A stretch of DNA of 64,000 bases from Hippophae tibetana. Its lineage: Eukaryota; Streptophyta; Magnoliopsida; Rosales; Elaeagnaceae. The notes under the pieces are model-generated. The model was given only the letters and a program-made list of their open reading frames with translations. It made no database searches and was not told the origin of the DNA. The position numbers and the translations under genes were made by a program. This document shows positions 55,795-64,000 of the stretch, in pieces (the first letter of the stretch is position 1; every line of letters starts with the position of its first letter). The stretch lies in the NCBI GenBank assembly GCA_037013495.1, contig CM072801.1, positions 13,073,501 to 13,137,500 of the forward strand, written 5' to 3'.

Positions 55795-55962
55795 AGATAC
55801 TCAGAGCATAGTAAGAAGCCTGTGTCATACCAACAGATATGGTAGTTGCCTCATGAACCACTCGATCAATCTCATCAATGGTGATACTAGGTCGTATTAT
55901 TCGAGCAATCGCGTCCAAAACCTCCCTCCCGTTCAAAACAAAAAAAATTAGGAGAAAATGTG

Positions 55963-55963
<1 letters not shown>

Positions 55964-55996
<33 letters not shown>
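55964..55996 (+). repeat. (AAT)n microsatellite
   Basis: About 11 pure AAT units just upstream (minus sense) of the first recognisable MAP1A pseudogene exon. Confidence 0.9.
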
Positions 55997-56177
55997 TGCC
56001 TAGTTGGTATCAAGGTTCCAAACAAAATGATGTATGCTTAGTTGGTCATTTTGATATCAAATAATATACATTTAAAAAAAAGATCAGGCTACTGATATAA
56101 AAATTATAGAATTATCACATAAAATTTGTTCAAAATCATTTCAAGTTTCCTTGCATATCAAATTTGGGTTTACTTAC

Positions 56178-56577
56178 CTTAGTAATACTACGTTTCTATT
56201 TTTAGTACATTTTTTACCTATATTTTTGATGTGATACCTTAGTGTTACAAAATAATGATATTAATTTGATACAATTTATCATTTAATTGAAGATTTTTTA
56301 CATGTATAGTAATACATGTGCGATATTTAGAGAACATTTTCAGATAATCCATTAATTAAATGATATTCATAGGATATTTTTAAATTATCAATTTATTGAT
56401 TATTCGAAAATGTCCTCGGAATATCACATGTGTATTAATACACATGTGAAAAATCCTCAATTAAATGACAAATTATATCAAATTAGTATATTTTTTAAAA
56501 TGAGAGTACTAATAAGATATCACATCAAAAATATGGATAAAAATGATACTAAAAGTAGAATCGTGGTACTACTAAGA
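56178..56577. mobile_element. Foldback MITE-like element with arms of about 175 bp
   Basis: The left arm (56178-56349) and right arm (about 56398-56577) are inverted copies. CTTAGTAATACTACG pairs with the complement of CGTGGTACTACTAAG, and TTTTTGATGTGATA, GATACAATTTATCATTTAATTGA and GAACATTTTCAGATAATC all have inverted partners. The roughly 48-bp centre is AT-rich. Inside the right arm, 56425-56448 is itself a 24-bp perfect palindrome (CACATGTGTATT and its mirror). There is no coding capacity. A target duplication could not be fixed, so the superfamily is open. Confidence 0.75.
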
Positions 56578-58448
56578 TAGTGAGTAATTAGTTCTAAAAA
56601 GTGTGTGATTGAACTTTGTGAGTTCTTTATAAATATATGAAGTAACCCTCTAAATAGAATGTGATAGTAAAAATCCCTCTAAATTCTAGCACAGGTTTTC
56701 CTGATTTACTTTGTATATATAATGTCGTAACAATCAGGGTTTTTGATTCTTTTTAACATCTCCTGAATCATGTTTTTCTTTGCCAATCAAACATTATATT
56801 GTGTTCTTATACATACAGAAGTACTATGTTTTTGTTGTGCGAGGTCTTATTTAGACCTATAACGGAGTTAAGTCATTGTTAACCAATTAAAAATGAGCAA
56901 AGGGATAATCAAATGAAATTTAATCTAAAAAAACAATATACTTACAACGACACATTAATCAACAAGAAATAGTAAATCTTACAACTCAAGCACCTAAGCA
57001 ATATTCTACTATAAATTAAATAGGATTACAACCTATGTACTCAACTGTAATACAATCATCTACTCTATTTATCATACAAATATCACTCAATTCATTTTAA
57101 CTCCAAAAAAGAATAATACCTTAGAGAAACTTAAACTTAAGAGTTGTTTAAGAATACTACGTTTCCCTGGAGAAAAAATATATTTTCACTTGCCTTTCTC
57201 TCTTGAAGTTCTCTAAATACTCTCAACAAACCTTGAAGGGAAACCACTTACACTTTAAGATAACACTGAAAGGGACCTCACAAGCTCTCACACACAACAA
57301 TGGAGAAACCCTTTTGTGCTCTCCTTTCTTGCCTCAAACCCAAAATGCCAAATAATCTCTCTTAATTGAGCTAGGTCATATAAAGAAGCTTATATAGCCT
57401 CCTCATGTCATATATCAAATTAATCATTCTATTTGGTGCACCAAAGCCCAAAGAAAATGCTCATGTGTAATTTCACAATAGTCCTCGCGAAACAAAATGG
57501 TAGACCGTTTCTACACGGGAAGGAGAGATGGTATACCGTTTCTTCGAAAAGAGATTGCACGAAATAAGTGGTTGATCGGTTATTCTGTAGGGTAGATCAT
57601 TTCTACGCAAATACATATTGTCTTTCCTCCACACATGCTATACAATGTTAGGTCCAACTTTTGATGTTTGATCACTCACATTAGTTCTCAAACATTCCTG
57701 TGGATTTGCATTACACATCACAGTTTTGATCTGTGACTTTTAACAATGATTTCATGATAAATGCAACGAACTGCATATTGTTCATCATGCAAGTGAATTA
57801 GCATAATTTATGAGGTCAACTGAAAATGTTTGTCACCTTTCTCTTTTGGCAACTTAAAAAAAAACAGCATGAAAAATACAACGTAAAGCTTAAATATATA
57901 TCTGCATGACTTGCCCAATAAAAAAGTTTTACCAAAGAATATTACCATTTGAAGTTTATTTTATCTAGCACCATAACCTGGATCATGAGATTTCATCATA
58001 AAAATAGATATTCTCTACTAACTGAAAACCCTTAAGTCACCCTTGCCATCTCCCAGACACCAAGAAACCAAAAACAGCAAGAATTATCAAACATCAATGG
58101 CAGGCAGTAGTTGACATTAACAGATCTGCAACAAAATCAGAGAAATACCCGGTCCAATCAAAATGAGGAAGTTTTGGACTTCGAACTTGTAACTTTCTTT
58201 AAGCAATATAGCCAACCATCATTGACTAGGTCTGAATTTTCATCTCCTGGAGTACCTGACCCTACTGAAGATAGTTTTGTCTTTATATGCATTGATTTAT
58301 GAGAGCTCCATGAAGCCTTAAAACAATCCTGCGTGCTGTTAATACATCACGCAGACATATTATGCTTCCAACTATGTCAGATTTAAAGCTGACATCATAA
58401 GGAATAGAAGAAGAGAAAAATGGGAGTTTGGTACATACCAGAAAAAAG
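56578..58448. other. Gene-free stretch with a probable minus-strand LTR fragment
   Basis: The part from about 56870 to 57740 looks LTR-derived. It has a minus-strand TATATAAG box (about 57388-57396), then a GC-richer segment with repeated (G)TAGACCGTTTCT strings (57500-57600), but no reading frame and no boundaries I could fix. The frame at 58111-58302 (+) was not recognised. No missing MAP1A exons were found here. Confidence 0.4.
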
Positions 58449-58882
58449 TGTTGAAAATCAATACCAACATAATAAATGAAGTGGTTGAAGGATGTAGAGA
58501 AATAAATGGAGTGGTTGAAGGATGAATAAATAGGATGATTGAAGGTCGTAGAAAAGAGAAGTGTGTAGATAATATTTGTGTGACTAAAATTATTTCTTAA
58601 TTTTATATTTGTGTGGTGTAGATTGCATGGTGAGGACTATAAATAACCTAACTTGTATTTGGTTTAATCATCCCATCAAAAAACAAATAAGTTTTTGTAT
58701 TTTTAGTTTGAGTGTGAGTTGAGAGCTTTTTCTTTGAGTGTTTGTATTTCTCTTCAATTTGTGAGTTTATTTTGAAATGTGTTATAATGTCTTTTATTGT
58801 AGGTATAATACAAATAGTTTGTTTATAGTTTGAATCTAATATTAGTAAATTTAGAGTTCTATATTTTTAATTTTACTCAACA
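58449..58882 (+). mobile_element. Solo LTR A (TGTTGA...TCAACA)
   Basis: 434 bp with perfect 6-bp terminal inverted repeats, TGTTGA and TCAACA, and a + strand TATAAATA box near 58638. The flanks AAAAG and AAAAA may be a target duplication with one change. The middle part is closely related to solo LTR B at 60370-60781. There is no internal domain. Confidence 0.75.
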
Positions 58883-60369
58883 AAAAACAACTCACGAGGA
58901 AGCTTCAATTGCACACACTTGGACACTTGCACACAGAGTCAACAGTGAATAAGAAATTCAAGCAATCAATCCATTAATTAGATACAAGACGGCTTTCAAG
59001 GAGAAAGACCTCAAAATTCACATTTTTGTAAAAAGGCTAAATTAAGTTATTATCAAAGGAACACATAAAACTGGAGTAAACATAGGGAAAACTACTACAA
59101 ATCCCCTGTGGTTTTCAAAAAATCCAATTTAGAAAATATGCAAATGCGTCCCCCTCAATCTTTGTTTTATTACAATATCCTACCTGATTTTTTGCTAATA
59201 TCTCCCTTGAATTGAAAGAGTCTGAAACATTGACAAGATGGGTATGATTGTTATTTTTCAAACAGTCCCCCCCACCTTCATATACCCGTGAGAGGTATTT
59301 GTAATTGACACATAAACATAACTAGGATCTCAATTTCACAACTCATGAGAGTGCAGGAAAAATAAAGAGAAGATTGTTACTTGTGGATGACAATAAGTCA
59401 GCAATACAATATTACTCTTTAACCACACTTTTTCCGACAGTATGATGATTTGGAAATGGTACAACTAGAAGGAATCAAAATTGCAAAGCAGCCAAAGGAA
59501 ACTAACATAAATGCTGCAGCCCTGCTTTCTAGTCCTTAAATAGTATTTACACCAGCTTGCTAATTTCCGTACGACTAACATTAGCGGTTAGTCTCTTTAC
59601 TTCTCCTTCAAAGTTCAACCTATAAACAAACCAAGTAAAATTGAATTTCTTTTCGAAGATTCATACCATGTTTAGCGGCGATTAATCAAAGCTCTAGTTT
59701 TTTATAATAAACATAAATTTCAAACTTTATACAAGTACATTCGAACCTGAAATAACACAAGAAAGAAAATGAAAGGATGGTACAAATTTACTCTCTAATA
59801 AGATTTTAAGAATCAGGGGATTTGAAATACGAAGAGAGTGAAAAAAACACGTGTCTTAAATTGGTCAAGAACTATCAACGCTTAAGGACATCACATGAAT
59901 ATATCGAGATTTTAAACAACGTGAATTTCAATCAAATTCAAATAATAAATATCATATTAATTATATTAATGTTATAATTTATGATAATTAGATTTTTTAA
60001 TAAGTAAGAGAAATAAAATGAAGGTGAAAATTTATAATAAATTTCAACGAAAGAAAATATTTTTTTAAATTCAAATGGCAATGGAGTATTTATTTTTTAT
60101 GTAGTTATAAATATTTTTAATTTTTTTCTATTTAAAACATATGAAATGTTATTTTAGAAGTTTTCAATTTTACTCTTCTTTTAATTTGATTTTTCAAACC
60201 AAATATACGGTATTATTATTATTTATTTTAATTAAATTATTAGGTCTCAATGATGTTCCATTCCATTAAGCAATGACCAAAGATTTTATGCAATAGTGAT
60301 ATATAGAAATGTAAAATTTGATTTACAATACAAAATAATTTCATGGAATAGATTCTTCGACTAAAATCA
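58883..60369. other. Gene-free stretch
   Basis: AT-rich sequence with no gene. Around 59095-59310 a segment begins ACTACAAATCCCCTGTGG and ends CCCGTGAGAGGTATTTGTAA, weakly inverted ends as in some MITEs, but the match is too poor to call an element. Confidence 0.5.
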
Positions 60370-60781
60370 TATTGAAAATCAACAACTAAATAAATGGAAT
60401 AGTTGAAAAAAGTTGTTAAAAATCAACATCAACTCAATAAATAGAGTGGTTGAAGAAAGTTGTTTTTAAAGAAAAAATGTAAAAGAATGTAGAAAAAAGA
60501 AGTATAAAATGTGATAATAATTAACTACAATTATTTCTTAATTTTATATTTATGTGGTATAGATTGAATAACGAGAATTACAAATAAGTTTTTGAATTTT
60601 TAGTTTGAGTGTAAATTGAAAATTTTCTCTTTTAAGTATTTGTATTTCTATTCAATTTATGAATTATCTTTAAAATATGTTATAATATCTTTTATTGAAG
60701 GTATAATACAAGTAATTTGTTTACTTGTTTGTATCCAATATTAATAAATTTAAATATGTATATTCTAAATTTTAATCAACA
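60370..60781 (+). mobile_element. Solo LTR B, same family as solo LTR A
   Basis: About 412 bp aligning with solo LTR A over ATTTCTTAATTTTATATTT, TTTTTAGTTTGAGTGT and the TCAACA end. The flanks are AATCA at 60365-60369 and 60782-60786, a perfect target duplication. The start reads TATTGA instead of TGTTGA (one change). It has a local duplication of its first 45 bp or so. Confidence 0.75.
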
Positions 60782-60911
60782 AATCATACCATGTCTCACC
60801 TACATCCCTCCCAAATGAAAAATATGTTCCTTGCCGTGTTCTCAAAGTTCATGTCACTCCCCCAAAATCCATCCCTGAATATATCTCTAAGCCATAAACA
60901 TTCTCTTTCAT

Positions 60912-60916
<5 letters not shown>

Positions 60917-60943
<27 letters not shown>
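60917..60943 (+). repeat. (AT)n microsatellite
   Basis: A pure AT dinucleotide run downstream of solo LTR B. Confidence 0.9.
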
Positions 60944-60947
<4 letters not shown>

Positions 60948-61212
60948 AGATGTACATGGTTTTGTTTGTGTAACAATCGTGTGTTAAAAAAATTAAATGA
61001 TATGGTGATGTTAGTTATGAATGTATGAAATAAAATTAATATTGAAGCTACACATTAATTAGTCAAACTAGTACAATAATTATTTTCTATTCATGTGTTC
61101 TCTTTTCTGAAGGGAATGCTCTTATCATTCAGGACCTATTTATTTCCTACAAATTTCAAACTCTTGCTGATATATACAGCATAGTAAAGTTAGCGACGCC
61201 ACGAGCTGGTTG

Positions 61213-63294
61213 TCATTTTACATCATCAAACATGAGGCAATTGATTTTGATAATGCTAATATCTGAGATTGGCTCGATGGGATTATCATCTCCCTCCACT
61301 GAAGGAAAAGTTGAGGGTTCTCTGCTGAATTCATCTGTAGCAAGGTTATATAAAACTTTTCAGAACATGAGGATGTATGAGACAAAACAGAGGACATGTG
61401 TAAAACAATAAAATCAGTGACACCCCTGAGGCCATTCATAATATTAGGTGAGCTAAGGGTTTGTTGGTTCAAGCCTCAAGTAGGATTAACTTTGATACGA
61501 AAAATGTATAATGCTAAAGTATCATCGCTACTCCTGCCAAGCCCAAATGCATATTTTCCAAACTTCTTGTCATCTAGCTTATGTTTTAGCATAATTAATT
61601 GCAGGAGATGATAACATCTACCCATTAAAATTACCGGATACAGATTTTCAAGCTAAGCCACAACCCACAACCCACAAACAAGGAACAAATGTATTAAAAC
61701 CCAACTTTGCTAACAAACTTCTGCAAAGAGAATTTGATGCTCACCAAACATTGTATTCATGGAAGTAGCAGATGGGGTGGACATGAAGTTGAGACCGACA
61801 TAGAATCCCAAAGCTAGAACGATAGCAATCATAACGTATGTTGGCACAGCCAGTGCCCAATACCTGACAAGGCAAAGAAAATCACACACTGTAATAAAAT
61901 GAATACCTTTCAAAATTACATACAGCCAGTCGGGGAAGGAACCAATTGGTTGGGGTGGGGTGGGGGCCATGGCCACCCCTACCCTTTGCAAAAATTTGAA
62001 AATTACTACTACTAATGAAAATATACAATGTAAATATACGTGTAAAAAAACTAGATTTTCTAGTTCCCTCTCTATAACCAGTCTGACAGCCACCAATCAG
62101 TTAATTAGAAGATCTTCAAATCTTATTCTACTATCCAACATGAATCAGGCCATCTTATTTACGTCTTACGTATCCGCTCCAGTTTTACAAAAGCCACCAT
62201 TTAATCATTGCTGTTAATATTTATACTTTTTATAAACACATCATATTTTTGTTACATAAAATTCCCCAAAAAAGTTTCCATATCACAAACATTTCATCTT
62301 TAAATTAACCAAGCAGAATCACCTTACAAAAACTCTTGTCCTCAGCACATAATTTCAAAACTGCATTTACAATTGTCTCAATTCATTTGACTGATATGCT
62401 GAGAAGCTAAATGACATCACAAGCAGGATTTACTGACAATTTTTTCTTTGATAACAAAAACAATTTCTCAATGAGAAAGTTTTCAGTTTCAATAAGAAAA
62501 CCAGACAGGATAAGTTTCAAGATTCAATTGTTTGATAATTACGATATGAAATACTATTGAAAGGAAAATTCTTAAAGTGACATATATGGATAACACTATT
62601 AGAGGAAAAAATAGAGTTTGACTTACCGGCTAGGATAATAATATATCCCAATAGACTGCAGCCAAGAATCAGGAACATATGCCCAAAACAAGAATGTGGC
62701 TGCTCATGTAAATATTTGCAGAATATGAGAAACTCATGGAATCCCAAAGTATAATCAAGTCAAAAGTATTTAGCATGAAAACGACTACAGCTAAACTGTT
62801 TTAACATGCATCTTACTATAGTAGGTTCAAGTGATTTGAAATGCATAACTATTTAACCACTGCTACATCAAAGCAAATGTATATCAAAGTCCATCTAACA
62901 ATGTATAAATTATGCTAACGATCAAGTATAATATAAATTTAATATCTATGATAAGAACTTAAAGAATAATTAAAGAAACATTTATGTTTCAATTAGGACT
63001 TGTGGTTGAAAGGTCATCAAATATTTACAGTAAAAGGCTTGACCTCGACTAAGTCATAATTTAAAATAACAGGCTTGATAATAAATAAAGAAGAAAGACG
63101 GATTCACCTGTAGCAACAATAGTTGTGATGGACCCTACAAACCCATAAACCTCTGAAGGTTTAGGACCATGATCTCCAGACAATCCAAACTCAGGAACCT
63201 TAATATCGGGTTCTTGGAAAAGGATAGTTGCCCTCCTCTTTCTTGATATACTCAGAATCCTTCTGGGACTATTGACAGAACGAGGCTCTTCCAT
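61213..63294 (-). CDS. PIGP: PIG-P, GPI N-acetylglucosaminyltransferase subunit P
   Basis: Small membrane subunit of the ER complex that starts GPI-anchor synthesis by adding GlcNAc to phosphatidylinositol. The coding exons (minus) are 63108-63294, 62627-62699, 61745-61863 and 61213-61334. All are GT-AG and in phase, giving 166 aa, a usual plant length. After a basic N-terminus (1-35), the PIG-P domain begins with a PEFGLSGDHGPKPSEVYGFVGS block. It has two membrane segments, about 49-72 (VYGFVGSITTIVATGATFLFWAYVP) and 88-114 (ending in GFYVGLNFMS), around the conserved YYYPSRYWALAVP turn. The C-terminus is acidic and ends in DDVK. The start ATG at 63292-63294 precedes the conserved domain; the longer upstream open frame is likely 5' UTR or intron. 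No lesion was seen. Confidence 0.93.
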
Positions 63295-64000
63295 GGTTTG
63301 TGCACTCAATTTAGGATGCAAAAAACTTAGCACATATCTTAAAAAAGATGTCACAAATAAGTGCCAGACGCAACCAATGTAAAGGAGATTCTGGCACATA
63401 TAAGCTGGGTGGGAAAAAGAAGAAGAAAAAACTAACAAGACAATTTAAAGATATGTAAAACGAGGATAAGAATTGAAGCAATGAAAAACTAAGCAGGCTA
63501 CATTAACATTACTTCATCTTGTTTCCTATGAATAATTAAATAACAATGAAACAGCACGTATTAACTCATGTTTGTTTCTCTTTTTAAACAAATAATGAAA
63601 CTTGAAATCACTTATCCAAAAGAAACATTCTGCGATGCCAATACTACAACAATCTCTATTACGCCTTTTATCAAACATCTCGTATGCATACTACCAAAAA
63701 AGAAGATAAGGTAACAAAAAGGGGTAAAGTTAGATAGAGTTCAGATGTGAGATTATGTCAAATATAGAAGCTAAACCCATAAATTACCTAAATAAGCATA
63801 CACATCTGGGTTGAGAGAACAAGAGGGAGACAGTTACGGTGTCAAAGGTGAAGTACCTTCGTGAGGTAGATTGGGGCTAGAATTCTTGTTTTATACTTTT
63901 TCTTCTCATTGAAGCTGCTTTTTTTTTATATATCATCTTTGAAATTTATTACTTTATTAATCTTACGTAAACATAAATGTTTTTTATTTTTTATTTTTTT
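63295..64000. other. PIG-P upstream region
   Basis: Probably holds the 5' UTR, possibly an intron in it (a minus-strand donor-like GGTACTTCACC near 63850 and acceptor-like sites near 63300), and the promoter. The last 100 bp are T-rich. No other gene was seen. Confidence 0.45.

Larger units (their letters stand above)
48775..55925 (-). pseudogene. Type I methionine aminopeptidase (MAP1A-like) pseudogene, 5' part missing
   Basis: The family removes N-terminal methionine using a two-metal site. Recognisable exons (minus) are about 55831-55925 (VLDAIARIIRPSITIDEIDRVVHEA), 55174-55225 (GGYPSPL), 55043-55079 (VNEVIC), 54877-54938 (VGDIVSVDVTIYYKGVH), 54656-54755 (FVGNVDEDSQKLVQ), 54549-54622 (RFREIGEVINHHASMSGLSV), 54378-54447 ([13 protein letters not shown]), about 54205-54285 (TIEP region), 54045-54133 ([20 protein letters not shown]) and 48775-48870 (ETGVEVLTARLPSS, then stop). 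Lesions: a stop replaces Tyr before FVGN and TGA replaces the residue before TYKCLE; 5 bp are missing after VNEVIC; there are several indels in the TIEP exon. The N-terminal zinc-finger exons were not found. The last exon is intact but separated by about 5.2 kb containing a Copia element. Confidence 0.85.

Noticed and set aside
58111-58302. 63-codon + strand frame containing NQNEEVLDFELVTFFKQ
   Set aside because: Looks somewhat protein-like, but no family was recognised and neither side shows continuing exons. Minus-strand reading does not give the missing MAP1A exons either.
59095-59310. Possible MITE with ends ACTACAAATCCCC and GGTATTTGTAA
   Set aside because: The terminal inversion is weak and no target duplication could be found.

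Overview
This is plant nuclear DNA, almost certainly from a eudicot. Four genes with plant-type exon structure can be read: plastid transketolase, arginase, tubulin-folding cofactor D and the GPI-GlcNAc transferase subunit PIG-P. The sequence between them is very AT-rich and filled with plant LTR retrotransposons, solo LTRs, a foldback MITE-like element and a fossil pararetrovirus. The species cannot be fixed from the sequence alone. Bases 1-17,100 hold no host gene. A heavily decayed caulimovirid (endogenous pararetrovirus) sequence runs on the + strand and is split at 2901/11814 by a large non-coding LTR retrotransposon (LARD type, minus strand, tRNA-Asp primer site). The left LTR of that element contains a solo LTR with a perfect 5-bp target duplication. 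The virus-like sequence resumes to its right and ends in a promoter-like leader, followed by another decayed gypsy-type LTR. Bases 17,100-33,030 carry two minus-strand genes: transketolase (7 coding exons, 747 aa) and arginase (6 coding exons, 338 aa). A 4.27-kb Copia element sits in the intron between arginase coding exons 4 and 5, in the same orientation as the gene. A 5.5-kb AT-rich gap follows. TBCD runs on the + strand from 38,563 to 48,372 (17 coding exons, 1,272 aa). Bases 48,775-55,925 hold a decayed minus-strand type I methionine aminopeptidase (MAP1A-like). It has nonsense codons and frameshifts, a 4.7-kb Copia element between its last two exons, and a solo-LTR-like insertion in another intron. 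After more solo LTRs and the foldback element comes PIG-P on the minus strand (61,213-63,294, 4 coding exons, 166 aa). The host genes are unrelated housekeeping functions (Calvin cycle and pentose phosphate pathway, arginine and urea metabolism, tubulin folding, GPI-anchor synthesis) and form no pathway or cluster. I did not find a new gene system. What stands out is the transposon stratigraphy: a retrotransposon within a dead virus, with a solo LTR within the retrotransposon. Also notable are two Copia insertions lying in sense inside gene introns, a 73-bp duplication across the transketolase stop codon, and the multi-lesion aminopeptidase pseudogene. Exon coordinates were assigned by eye from GT/AG sites, protein-family continuity and reading-phase checks; no computation was run.
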